Part shown: one piece after another, positions 7,056-14,321 of the stretch
Layout of the letters: each line of letters starts with the position of its first letter
Numbering within the stretch: the first letter of the stretch is position 1
Assembly: GCA_025454675.1 (NCBI GenBank)
Contig: JALONZ010000019.1
Location: forward strand, 1 to 21,980
Reading direction: 5' to 3'
From: Anaerolineae bacterium
GTDB lineage: Bacteria; Chloroflexota; Anaerolineae; Aggregatilineales; Phototrophicaceae
Length of the DNA stretch: 21,980 nucleotides
Position numbers and translations under genes: made by a program
The notes under the pieces: model-generated
Databases searched by the model: none
Told to the model about the DNA's origin: nothing
The model's input: the letters and a program-made list of their open reading frames with translations, nothing else

Positions 7056-7697
7056 ATGGCAGAAATTACCGCCAAAATGGTGAAAGACTTGCGCGAAATG
7101 AGTGGCGCGGGTCCATTGGATTGCAAAAAAGCCCTTGAAATGCACAATGGTGATATGGCGAAAGCCGCCGATTGGCTTCGTGAAAAAGGCATTGCCAAAG
7201 CCACCAAAAAATTGAATTCTGGGCGTGCGATGAACGAAGGTGTCATCGAAAGTTACATGCACTTCAATTCGCGCTTGGGCGTGATGGTTGAGGTCAATTG
7301 CGAAACCGATTTTGTTGCCAACACCCCAACTTTCCGCACCTTTGCCAAAGATTTGGCACGTCATATTGCCAGCGTATCGCCTCAATATGTTCGCCGTGAA
7401 GATGTGCCACAAGACATCATCGAACACGAAAAAGGCATTCAACTGCGTATGTTGCAAGAAGACCCCAAAAATGCCAGCAAACCTGCCGATATTTTGGAAA
7501 AAATTGTGCAAGGACGCATGGATAAGTTCTATAGCGATATTGTGTTGATGGAACAAGCCTTCATCAAAGATGAATCCAAAACCATCGCCCAATTGTTGCA
7601 AGAAGTGGTGGCAGAACTGGGTGAAAGCATTCAAATTAGTCGCTTTGCCCGTTTCGCAGTCGGTGAAGCCGCTTCTACAGAAGGTGATGCAGAATAA
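7056..7697 (+). CDS. tsf: Translation elongation factor Ts
   Basis: A 213-residue EF-Ts, the guanine-nucleotide exchange factor for EF-Tu. The N-terminal UBA-like domain covers residues 1-45 (VKDLREMSGAGPLDCKKAL). The exchange motif NCETDFVAN lies at 81-89, with the TDFV core that inserts into EF-Tu. It is shorter than the E. coli protein (283 residues) and close to the short Thermus-type form, so it lacks most of the second core subdomain. The frame runs open into rpsB, but ATG 7056 is chosen for its family N-terminus MAEITAKMVK and for GAGG (7043-7046) 9 bases upstream. A strong terminator follows about 60 bases after the stop. Confidence 0.98.
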   Translation: MAEITAKMVKDLREMSGAGPLDCKKALEMHNGDMAKAADWLREKGIAKATKKLNSGRAMNEGVIESYMHFNSRLGVMVEVNCETDFVANTPTFRTFAKDLARHIASVSPQYVRREDVPQDIIEHEKGIQLRMLQEDPKNASKPADILEKIVQGRMDKFYSDIVLMEQAFIKDESKTIAQLLQEVVAELGESIQISRFARFAVGEAASTEGDAE

Positions 7698-7711
7698 CAT
7701 GGGGCATTGGC

Positions 7712-7748
7712 GAACATCCCCCCCCTGTTTAACACCAACTGGATGTTC
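7712..7748 (+). promoter_or_regulatory. Stem-loop in the tsf-pyrH spacer
   Basis: GAACATCC (7712-7719) pairs perfectly with GGATGTTC (7741-7748) around a 21-base loop that contains part of an eight-C run. It precedes the terminator. The 10-mer TAACACCAAC is repeated at 7730-7739 (in the loop) and 7752-7761 (running into the terminator stem). An alternative fold or protein site controlling the terminator is possible. Confidence 0.4.
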
Positions 7749-7758
7749 AAATAACACC

Positions 7759-7790
7759 AACGGATTAGCATTTGCTAGTCCGTTTTTTTT
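7759..7790 (+). terminator. Intrinsic terminator between tsf and pyrH
   Basis: AACGGATTAGCA (7759-7770) pairs with TGCTAGTCCGTT (7773-7784) with one G-T wobble and a two-base loop. Eight T follow at 7783-7790. It is the most classical terminator in the window. It ends rpsB-tsf transcription, yet pyrH starts only 27 bases beyond it. Confidence 0.88.
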
Positions 7791-7817
7791 GCGAATTTTT
7801 AAGAAAGGATGTTTAGC

Positions 7818-8537
7818 ATGACCCAAAAAGCATATGACCGTATCCTCCTCAAACTGAGTGGTGAAGCCCTTGCAGGTGATAAAGGCTTTGGGATAGACCC
7901 CAGTCGCGCCCAAGACATCGCAATCAAAATCAAACGCATTTTTGAGTTGGGGGTGCAAATTGGGGTGGTGATTGGGGCAGGTAATTTATGGCGCGGGGAG
8001 CAAGGTGTTAAGCGTGGCATGGAACAATCCACCGCCGACCACATGGGCATGATTGGTACAGTCATGAATGGGTTGGCATTACAAGATGCGCTCCAACGCG
8101 AAGGCGTGACCACTCGTGTGCAAACCGCCGTCCAAATGAACACTGTTGCCGAACCCTACATCCGTTTGCGTGCAATTCGTCATCTGGAAAAAGAACGGGT
8201 CGTCATCATCACAGGTGGCACGGGCAATCCGTATTTTACCACCGATACCGCCGCCGCCCTGCGTGCGATGGAAATTAACGCCCAAATTGTGATTAAAGCC
8301 ACCAAAGTGGATGGTGTGTACTCTGCCGACCCCAAAAAAGACCCCAATGCCACCCGATACACCCATCTGAATTATGATGAAGTGATTGCCAATAAATTTG
8401 AAGTGATGGATATGACCGCTTTCACCCTGTGTCAAGAGAATAAAATGCCAATTCTGGTCATCAATTTTTGGGCAGAAGATGATTTATATCGTGCCGTGTG
8501 TGGCGACCACAGCGTCGGCACGATTATCAGCAATTAA
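7818..8537 (+). CDS. pyrH: UMP kinase (uridylate kinase)
   Basis: A 239-residue amino-acid-kinase-family enzyme converting UMP plus ATP to UDP, cytoplasmic and essential in most bacteria. Visible motifs are RILLKLSGEAL at the N-terminus, VIGAGNLWRG (phosphate binding), the UMP-binding DHMGMIGTVMNGLAL, GGTGNPYFTTDTAAALRA, KATKVDGVYSADPKK and MDMTAF. An ATG three codons upstream at 7809 is in frame, but ATG 7818 is favoured by AGAAAGGA (7802-7809) at proper spacing. No promoter fits between the terminator and the gene, so expression needs read-through or a promoter in the spacer. frr, its usual downstream neighbour, is missing; a convergent kinase gene overlaps its stop by 4 bases. Confidence 0.97.
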   Translation: MTQKAYDRILLKLSGEALAGDKGFGIDPSRAQDIAIKIKRIFELGVQIGVVIGAGNLWRGEQGVKRGMEQSTADHMGMIGTVMNGLALQDALQREGVTTRVQTAVQMNTVAEPYIRLRAIRHLEKERVVIITGGTGNPYFTTDTAAALRAMEINAQIVIKATKVDGVYSADPKKDPNATRYTHLNYDEVIANKFEVMDMTAFTLCQENKMPILVINFWAEDDLYRAVCGDHSVGTIISN

Positions 8538-10081
8538 TTATCCATATCCAAGTGAATGGGCAAACGCACGATGATTATCGTGCCTTTGCCCTCATCACTC
8601 TCCACCTCAATCGTCCCGTTATGAAGCATAATGGCTTGTTTGGCGATGGCGAGTCCCAGCCCTGTCCCTGGTGTTGTTCCCACATTTGACCCGCGATGAA
8701 ACGGCTCAAATAACCGCGATTGGTCGGCTTTTGGGATGCCAATTCCCTTATCTTGCACCCGAATCACCACATTCCGCCCCTCATGTTCCACATCAATTTG
8801 TACCACATCCCCTGTTGGTGAATATTTCAGGGCATTTGAAATCAGGTTGCTAAATACTTGGCGCATGAGTTTAATGTCTACCATCACCATGATTTGGCTT
8901 TGGTTGCTATTGAATAATAATTGATGCGTCTGTTTGTGCGTCAGGCTAAATTCGCCAACCAACCGCCTGCAATAATCCACAATATCCAACAATTCGGGCA
9001 TCATGGTGGTGTTATGCACATCACTGCGACTGATGGTTGCCACATCTTTGATTAAATCTGTCACCAATTCCACTTGTTGGCGAATATTTTCGATATACAA
9101 TAATTTTTCTTCGGGTGGGGCTTGGTCGCCATATAATTTGAGTAAGTCGTTGGAAAGCATAATAGATGCCAGTGGTGTCCGAAGTTCATGCGACATCATG
9201 GTGATGAACCGATTTTTAAGCTCGCGCAATTCGCGTTCTTTTTGCAGTTCAATGCTCATCGTTTCTTTTTCAAGCACCTCTGCCTCAAGGCGTTTGCGCT
9301 CGGTAATATCTTGAACAATCCCAATATACACCGTCCGATTGCCCAAAATCACTTTGCTCAGGGCAAAATACATCGGGAACTCGCGCCCATCGCACCGTTT
9401 GCCAATATGCTCATGGTCTATGCGGGTGACTAAATCTTCTAAAAATTGGCGTGTGGTTTTATTTTTGGGGATGCTAACAATTAAGTGGTCTATAGATTGT
9501 GATGTAAATTGGTCTACGGTATATTCAAAAATGGCACAGGCGGCAATATTGGCAGTTTCGATGAATCCCCGCGAATCGAGTGTGATGATGCCATTCACCA
9601 CATTATCTAATATGGCTTGAATCCGCTTTTGACTCTCAGAGAGTTCCACTTGCGTAATTTTGAGTTCGGTCACATTTTGATGCGCCACGATATAGCGGTC
9701 TTGCCCGTCCCAGCTAAATCGGGTGACACTCATGATAAACCAGCGTTTTTGATTGGCGCTGTGGCACGGGTATTCCATCTTAAATTCATCCCGTTGCCGA
9801 TTCATCACCTCGCGGATGCCCATCGCCACCAGTCCCGCCTCGCGGTTATTGCGCCCAGTAGACTTATCACACACCTCTAAATAATTCATCCCGATACAAT
9901 AATCGGGATCTACTAAATGATTATCTACACCAAAATTTCGCCATGCCGCGTTCACCCCAATAATCACCCCGTTTTTATTGAGGATGGCAACATGGGCAGA
10001 CAAAGCATCTAATGCTGATTGAATAAATCGCTCCGATTGCGATATATGATTGGCTTGTAGTGAATATTCCGATTGTAACAT
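8534..10081 (-). CDS. Soluble PAS-PAS sensor histidine kinase
   Basis: A 515-residue protein with no membrane segment. Two PAS domains cover about residues 18-140 and 150-265; the second ends IVQDITERKRLEAEV, a PAC motif. A coiled linker (265-292) leads to HisKA with the phospho-acceptor H298 in MMSHELRTPLAS. HATPase_c follows, with N-box N416 (SNLISNALKYSP), G1 DKGIGIP (444-450), F-box LFEPF (457-461) and G2 GTGLGL (472-477). All catalytic boxes are intact. It is probably a cytoplasmic sensor of a small ligand, redox state or partner protein; the PAS ligand cannot be told. The receiver gene just upstream on the same strand is its likely partner. Its stop overlaps the pyrH stop by four bases. 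Confidence 0.95.
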   Translation of the reverse strand: MLQSEYSLQANHISQSERFIQSALDALSAHVAILNKNGVIIGVNAAWRNFGVDNHLVDPDYCIGMNYLEVCDKSTGRNNREAGLVAMGIREVMNRQRDEFKMEYPCHSANQKRWFIMSVTRFSWDGQDRYIVAHQNVTELKITQVELSESQKRIQAILDNVVNGIITLDSRGFIETANIAACAIFEYTVDQFTSQSIDHLIVSIPKNKTTRQFLEDLVTRIDHEHIGKRCDGREFPMYFALSKVILGNRTVYIGIVQDITERKRLEAEVLEKETMSIELQKERELRELKNRFITMMSHELRTPLASIMLSNDLLKLYGDQAPPEEKLLYIENIRQQVELVTDLIKDVATISRSDVHNTTMMPELLDIVDYCRRLVGEFSLTHKQTHQLLFNSNQSQIMVMVDIKLMRQVFSNLISNALKYSPTGDVVQIDVEHEGRNVVIRVQDKGIGIPKADQSRLFEPFHRGSNVGTTPGTGLGLAIAKQAIMLHNGTIEVESDEGKGTIIIVRLPIHLDMDN

Positions 10082-10224
10082 ATCAACTTCACTTATCTCT
10101 CATTAATCCTAGATGAATTATAGATGAGTAGAAGATGAAATGCAACAAGCCATTTTATATCTATATGCGGATATATGGTCGGAATTTAAGGGTGATTATG
10201 AAGGGGAAGCATATCGGTGATATC

Positions 10225-10249
10225 GGACGCGATTAATCACGTCCCTACA
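10225..10249 (-). repeat. TGTAGGGAC stem-loop repeat, copy 2
   Basis: Read on the minus strand it begins TGTAGGGAC and folds as GGACGTGATT/AATCGCGTCC with one mismatch-type pair. It is inverted relative to copy 3, and the two TGTAGGGAC leads (10241-10249 and 10272-10280) form a 9-bp inverted repeat around 22 bases. Confidence 0.6.
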
Positions 10250-10271
10250 GCCACAAAAATAATCATACGGT

Positions 10272-10296
10272 TGTAGGGACGGCATTGTTGCCGTCC
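10272..10296 (+). repeat. TGTAGGGAC stem-loop repeat, copy 3
   Basis: TGTAGGGAC starts the copy, and GGACGGCA (10277-10284) pairs perfectly with TGCCGTCC (10289-10296) around TTGT. With copy 2 it fills the gap between the receiver stop and the kinase start, and could act as a processing or attenuation structure in the shared transcript. Confidence 0.6.
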
Positions 10297-10308
10297 GCTA
10301 ACGATGGA

Positions 10309-10710
10309 TTAGGCATTGGCAATATCAAACAACAACCGCTTGAGTGTTTCAAAATCAGGCAGTGGCTTATAGAGCAAAATATCGGCTTGGACTTTTTGTT
10401 TAATTTGTGCCTCTTCTCTGGGGGAGAGTTTATAGGCGGTCATCACCACAATGCGCGTATGGCGTAAAATGGGGCTTTGACGCATCCGTTCACCCACCGC
10501 CACACCATCTTCCGCCCCTGGTAAGCGAATATCCAGCATGGCAAGCTGGGGGATTTCATCACTAAATTGACCTTTGTCTACCGCTTCAATCCAGTCGAGG
10601 GCATCTTCGCCCGTTGTAAATGCCACACCATGCACCCCCATCAGCGAATACATGGTGAGTACCATGTCATATAATCCGGGTTCATCTTCAACTACCATCC
10701 AAGTGGTCAT
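10309..10710 (-). CDS. Stand-alone response regulator receiver (CheY-like)
   Basis: A 133-residue single receiver domain. The acidic pocket is E8-D9-E10 (WMVVEDEPG), the phosphorylated Asp is D60 in LAMLDIRLPG, the switch Thr is T91 (VVMTAY) and the conserved Lys is K115 (LLYKPLP). There is no output domain, so it must act through protein contact, as a phosphorelay step, or by feeding back on the kinase. ATG 10710 is chosen because AAGGA lies 8 bases upstream; in-frame ATGs at 10719 and 10746 are weaker. The PAS kinase gene lies 227 bases downstream on the same strand. Confidence 0.92.
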   Translation of the reverse strand: MTTWMVVEDEPGLYDMVLTMYSLMGVHGVAFTTGEDALDWIEAVDKGQFSDEIPQLAMLDIRLPGAEDGVAVGERMRQSPILRHTRIVVMTAYKLSPREEAQIKQKVQADILLYKPLPDFETLKRLLFDIANA

Positions 10711-10749
10711 GAAAACCATCCTTATGATAAACCATAATAAATTCATTCT

Positions 10750-10758
10750 ATTGTAGCA
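10750..10758 (-). promoter_or_regulatory. Extended -10 promoter for the receiver gene
   Basis: On the minus strand, TGC followed by TACAAT, about 40 bases before the receiver start. No -35 match at 17 bases. It lies back to back with the plus-strand promoter at 10788-10796. Confidence 0.45.
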
Positions 10759-10787
10759 AAAAATCCTCTACGCCCATATCAAAATTC

Positions 10788-10796
10788 TGTTACAAT
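10788..10796 (+). promoter_or_regulatory. Extended -10 promoter for the small membrane protein gene
   Basis: TGT followed by TACAAT, about 38 bases before ATG 10834. No -35 box is evident. Confidence 0.45.
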
Positions 10797-10833
10797 GGAT
10801 TTTTAACCCATTAGATGATATAGAGTCAATTTT

Positions 10834-11139
10834 ATGTCACAAGAACCGCCAATTATTTCTCCAGAACAAGCCCGCACCGCCCTCGAAAACGCCATACGCC
10901 AAAAATTAGGTGATGATTGGCGTGATACATGGGAGTTGGTCAGCGGTCACGATTATATGACCCGCCTAACGGATGGCGACCAGAATATTGATTTTTATGT
11001 GGATTTGTTGGGCAATGTCACGGTAGAAGAAAAAGGGCAAGATATTGCTCATAATGCAGGACGAACAGCCGCATGGCTGGTTTTGGGGGTCTCTTTATTT
11101 TTAGCATATGTGATTGCACGGATTGCAGGAATTGTATGA
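10834..11139 (+). CDS. Small tail-anchored membrane protein, unknown function
   Basis: A 101-residue protein with a soluble acidic N-terminal domain (about 1-75) and one C-terminal membrane helix, AAWLVLGVSLFLAYVIARIAG (about 79-99). The soluble part contains DDWRDTWELVSGHDYMTRLTDGDQNIDFYVDLLGNVTVEEK, which reads like a small alpha/beta fold of the PepSY/YtxC size class, but no family is recognised. The ribosome binding site is weak. The acetyltransferase start codon overlaps its stop, so the two are translationally coupled. Confidence 0.7.
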   Translation: MSQEPPIISPEQARTALENAIRQKLGDDWRDTWELVSGHDYMTRLTDGDQNIDFYVDLLGNVTVEEKGQDIAHNAGRTAAWLVLGVSLFLAYVIARIAGIV

Positions 11140-11558
11140 TGACCATTAACCCACCCACTGTTACCATTCGGACAGGCACATCTGCCGATACACAAGCCTT
11201 GATTGAGTTCATTAAACCGTTTGTTGAGGATGGGAAATTATTACCACGCACGTTTGATGAACTGGATGAATTGATGCAACATTTTTTCATCGCGGTTGTG
11301 GATGGTGAAATCGTTGGATGTGCCGCACTTGAAATTTATTCGTCCAAATTGGCAGAAATTCGCAGTTTAGCCGTGTCTGATAAGCATCAGGGGCTGGGTA
11401 TTGGGCGCAAATTGGTGGATGCGTGCATCAAATTGGCACAAGACGAACATATTTTAGAAGTGATGGCAATCACATCTACCGAAGATTTTTTCATCGCCTG
11501 TGGCTTCGATTTTACCCTCCCTGGTGAAAAGAAGGCACTTTTTTTTCAGACCCGTTAA
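11136..11558 (+). CDS. GNAT acetyltransferase, ArgA-like (possible N-acetylglutamate synthase)
   Basis: A 140-residue single-domain GNAT protein. The acetyl-CoA-binding motif A is RSLAVSDKHQGLGIGRKLVD, with the Q-G-x-G-x-G loop. Before it comes DGEIVGCAALEIY, and after it EVMAITSTEDFFIACGF. The closing LPGEKKALFFQTR resembles the end of ArgA-type N-acetylglutamate synthases, which acetylate glutamate at the first step of arginine synthesis; many short ArgA-like proteins of this size have been assigned that role. No arginine genes are nearby, so the substrate stays open. ATG 11136 (ATGATG) overlaps the previous stop, with AGGA 7 bases upstream. Confidence 0.82.
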   Translation: MMTINPPTVTIRTGTSADTQALIEFIKPFVEDGKLLPRTFDELDELMQHFFIAVVDGEIVGCAALEIYSSKLAEIRSLAVSDKHQGLGIGRKLVDACIKLAQDEHILEVMAITSTEDFFIACGFDFTLPGEKKALFFQTR

Positions 11559-11609
11559 AATTCCCAAAAGTGTAAATTCGCTTTATAGTAGCGATATAAC
11601 GCCTTGTCG

Positions 11610-11618
11610 TGTTAAAAT
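11610..11618 (+). promoter_or_regulatory. Extended -10 promoter for the HEAT-repeat gene
   Basis: TGT followed by TAAAAT, 39 bases before ATG 11657. No -35 box is convincing. It argues against the earlier in-frame start at 11609. Confidence 0.4.
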
Positions 11619-11656
11619 GGGGTCAGTGCGCGGTTTTATTGAGGGACTGCCCCAAA

Positions 11657-12526
11657 ATGAACGACTTCTTACCTGATATATGGCGATTACAAGCCAACTC
11701 TGATATTGATGGACTTAGCCAAGCCCTAAATAATGCCGATGCGACCATCCGCAAGCGGGCGGCGGCGGCGTTGCGTGCTTTGGGCGCGTTTTCTGCGATT
11801 TCTGCCTTAGAAGGTGCATTAGACCGCGAAACCGACCCGGAAACACGGTCTACCATTTTGGCGGCGCTTTCGATTTTGCAACAAGAAAAAGAGCGCAAAG
11901 ACCTCAATCCGCAAGAAACGATGGAAATGATGGCAATTCGCACCATTGACCCCGAAATTCAGCGCCTGATAGATGACCTGAACGGGGCAGATAACCTAAA
12001 AGCCATTCGTGCCGCCCAAGTGCTAAGTGATAAATCGGCAAAAGAGGCGGTTGAACCGATGGTGATGCGCTTTAATTCTCCAAAAACCCCAATTACCGTG
12101 CGGTTAGCACTGGCAGAAGCCTTGCTCAAACTGGAAAGCGCCCCTGTTGAAGTGGCACTATTAGGGGCATTACGCAGTACCGAATGGCAGGTTCGGCGCA
12201 ATGGGGCGGCAATTTTAGGTCAATTACGCGCACAGTGGGCAATTGAACCCTTAGCTAAAGCCATGTTCGATGCTAATGAGACAGTCCGAAAAACCGCCTA
12301 TGCCGCGCTCAAACGGATTAATACCCCCCAAGCCCAACGTGCCATTCAATTGGTGCAACAACGCTATGCCCAAAAAGCCAAAGCCAACACCCCCCCCACC
12401 CCAACCGATTCATCTCCGCCGTTGGTGTGGCCCCATAAACATACCGATGTCCATTCCATGCAAACCAAACCCTTAGACCCGGATGTCTTAAAAAATTCGC
12501 CTAATTATAAAGATGAGGAATCGTAA
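11657..12526 (+). CDS. HEAT-repeat protein
   Basis: A 289-residue, mainly helical protein. Repeats are visible as ADATIRKRAAAALRALGAF.SAISALEGAL, DPETRSTILAALSIL, NLKAIRAAQVLSDKSAKEAVEPMV, PITVRLALAEALLKL, EWQVRRNGAAILGQLRAQWAIEPLAKAM and NETVRKTAYAALKRI, with the R-x-x-A-x-x-A-L pattern of PBS-lyase/HEAT repeats. A Pro-rich tail follows (about 245-289). No catalytic residues are evident; such proteins are scaffolds or, in some cases, bilin lyases. ATG 11657 is chosen for GAGGG (11641-11645) upstream. The SH3b-protein start follows its stop by one base, so the two are probably made together, though this protein lacks a signal peptide. Confidence 0.85.
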   Translation: MNDFLPDIWRLQANSDIDGLSQALNNADATIRKRAAAALRALGAFSAISALEGALDRETDPETRSTILAALSILQQEKERKDLNPQETMEMMAIRTIDPEIQRLIDDLNGADNLKAIRAAQVLSDKSAKEAVEPMVMRFNSPKTPITVRLALAEALLKLESAPVEVALLGALRSTEWQVRRNGAAILGQLRAQWAIEPLAKAMFDANETVRKTAYAALKRINTPQAQRAIQLVQQRYAQKAKANTPPTPTDSSPPLVWPHKHTDVHSMQTKPLDPDVLKNSPNYKDEES

Positions 12527-12527
12527 T

Positions 12528-14207
12528 ATGCCCAGATTCGCCCTCTCTATCATCCTGACCTGTTTTTTATTTGGTGTGGTATTATCTACACCGACACAAG
12601 CCCAAACGCGGGTGCGAGCGGTGGTGACTGTCGAATTTGCCAATGTGCGGATTATCCCCGCAATTGGTGCTGATGTGCTTGGCAGTGTGCCGGCTGGTTT
12701 TGTGGTAGATGGTAACGCCCGCAGTTCCGATAACGAATGGATTCGTTTCGATTATTTGGGCGAAGAAGGTTGGATTGGTGTCCCCATTTTGACCGTCTTA
12801 GAAGGGAATGTTGCCTCGTTGCCCGTCGCTGACCCGCGTAGTATCCCCTATGGTGGGTTTGAATCACCCCGCGCAGGCACGACCTCCGCCCAAAGCACCA
12901 TTACCGCCCGCTTGACCAGTGGCTTACGTTTACGTGCGGGTCCAAGCACCGCCTATCCAGAATTGACCAGTGTCCCCTATAACACCGTTGTGCCGGTTTA
13001 TGGACGCTCCACAGGTGCGGGTTGGATGCAAATTAGTTATCAAGGCACACTCGGTTGGGTGACGGCTCAATGGTTGGCATTCACCACCGCCATCACTTTT
13101 GACCAATTGCCCATTGGCGGGATTGTTGCCGAATCGGTGCCGATTTCACAAGGCGGGGTGAATGAATATATCGCCTTGTTGCGGTTAATGCGGGCGCGGG
13201 TAGATTTGGCGCAACAATCGCTGGATACCATCCGCACCTTATGGGCAGATGCCTCGCTCAATGGACGCGCATCCTGCCCCGAATATCCCGCCCAACCGAG
13301 CGATATTCCCATTGCCACGCCCTTACTCGCCGCCTATTATACCCGCCTCGAACCGTTGCGCGTGTTATTTAATGATGCCATGTTCAATGTGCGCCTTGCG
13401 ATTGATTTGTATATTCAAGTATGCAATCAACCGGGAACGCGCAATTTGGTCGGACAAGGTACAGTCATCGGCGCATTAGAAACGGTTGGCTTGGCAGACC
13501 GTCAATTTGCTGAATTGCGCGTGCGACTGGATGAACTCATCCCCGCAGATTTGACGGCTGGCGATGGGCAATGTTTATTCACCTATAATGGCGAATTCCA
13601 AATTTTGCCCGTGATTACCGTTGGTCAACGTGTGGATGATTATTTTAATGCCCGTGAAGCACGCTATGCGACAGGTTATTGCATTGATTTGACTGAAGGG
13701 CAAGTGATTTTGGTCGAAACTGCCCAACAAAAAGGCAGTAATATCGTTCATCAGGTATCGGTTAGCCCATTCGATAACCCGACTAATTTCTCTGCACTCT
13801 CACGCGGGTCATCGAATGACCGCTTATTGCGTGTGGGTCCCATTCGTATCACCCAAACAGGGCGCTATTTGGTCGTGTTGAGCAATGACGGATTCCCCGC
13901 CGATGGTTATCTGTTGGGTAATTTTGTGATGCTCATCTCCAACGCGACGACAACCGGTAGCGGTAGCCTTGCCATTGACCCTGTGACGGGTGATGTGGTG
14001 GTTCAAGTTGTGATTCCTGCGGGGTCAACACCCATCAGCCCTATCGCTACGACAGCACCAGCCGTTTGCCCAAGCCTGAGTTTTACCTGTGAACAGCTTG
14101 CCAGTTGCGACCAAGCGAAGGCGTGCCTTGCCGCAGGGAATTTCTCACTCGACATTGATAGTGATGGTGTCCCGTGCGAGGATACCCGTTGCCCCGCCTT
14201 CCCGTAA
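12528..14207 (+). CDS. Secreted SH3b-SH3b protein with C-terminal Excalibur motif
   Basis: A 559-residue protein. A signal peptide covers about residues 1-26 (cut after TQAQ). Two bacterial SH3 domains follow at about 27-92 and 128-186; each has the N-(V/L)R-x-x-P or LRLRAGPS motif and ends in GWI or GWV. A helical middle (about 208-345) and a beta-rich domain (about 346-475, containing FTYNGEFQ and GRYLVVLSNDG, resembling a pre-peptidase C-terminal fold) come next. A Thr/Pro linker leads to an Excalibur-type calcium-binding motif at 514-556, with paired Cys and DIDSDGVPCE. SH3b domains usually bind peptidoglycan or cell-wall peptides, so an extracellular wall-associated role is likely. GAGGA (12514-12518) is 9 bases before the ATG. 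A strong terminator follows the stop. Confidence 0.9.
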   Translation: MPRFALSIILTCFLFGVVLSTPTQAQTRVRAVVTVEFANVRIIPAIGADVLGSVPAGFVVDGNARSSDNEWIRFDYLGEEGWIGVPILTVLEGNVASLPVADPRSIPYGGFESPRAGTTSAQSTITARLTSGLRLRAGPSTAYPELTSVPYNTVVPVYGRSTGAGWMQISYQGTLGWVTAQWLAFTTAITFDQLPIGGIVAESVPISQGGVNEYIALLRLMRARVDLAQQSLDTIRTLWADASLNGRASCPEYPAQPSDIPIATPLLAAYYTRLEPLRVLFNDAMFNVRLAIDLYIQVCNQPGTRNLVGQGTVIGALETVGLADRQFAELRVRLDELIPADLTAGDGQCLFTYNGEFQILPVITVGQRVDDYFNAREARYATGYCIDLTEGQVILVETAQQKGSNIVHQVSVSPFDNPTNFSALSRGSSNDRLLRVGPIRITQTGRYLVVLSNDGFPADGYLLGNFVMLISNATTTGSGSLAIDPVTGDVVVQVVIPAGSTPISPIATTAPAVCPSLSFTCEQLASCDQAKACLAAGNFSLDIDSDGVPCEDTRCPAFP

Positions 14208-14218
14208 TATCAGCCTAA

Positions 14219-14255
14219 AAAATTCCCTATACAAGACCTCTGTATAGGGAATTTT
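14219..14255. terminator. Strong intrinsic, probably bidirectional terminator
   Basis: AAAATTCCCTATACA (14219-14233) pairs over 15 bp with TGTATAGGGAATTTT (14241-14255) around AGACCTC. The flanking A-run and T-run let it work on both strands. It begins 12 bases after the SH3b gene stop and insulates the methyltransferase promoter. Confidence 0.85.
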
Positions 14256-14278
14256 CTTGTCGCTATCAGCACAAATGT

Positions 14279-14287
14279 TGTTATAAT
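14279..14287 (+). promoter_or_regulatory. Extended -10 promoter for the restriction-modification genes
   Basis: TGT plus a perfect TATAAT. A TTGTCG at 14257-14262 would give a 19-base spacer, slightly long. Transcription would start near 14294, so in-frame ATGs at 14286 and 14289 cannot be used from this promoter. Confidence 0.5.
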
Positions 14288-14321
14288 GATGATAGTGCTA
14301 TTGTTTAGGATGAAGTTAAGC

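Noticed and set aside
7718..7725. Eight-C run in the tsf-pyrH spacer (and a similar run near 12390)
   Set aside because: Possible slippage or sequencing weak spots, but no frame disruption follows from them.
7026..7958. 310-residue minus-strand frame over tsf and the pyrH start
   Set aside because: It is the antisense shadow of tsf, spans the terminator, is biased to Phe/His as expected from reversed codons, and shows no family.
8079..8435. 118-residue minus-strand frame over pyrH
   Set aside because: Antisense of the conserved UMP kinase core; Gly/Phe/His-rich composition is typical of such shadows.
14286..14321. Upstream ATGs of the methyltransferase frame
   Set aside because: They overlap or lie directly beside the -10 box TATAAT and precede the predicted transcript start or lack a ribosome binding site.
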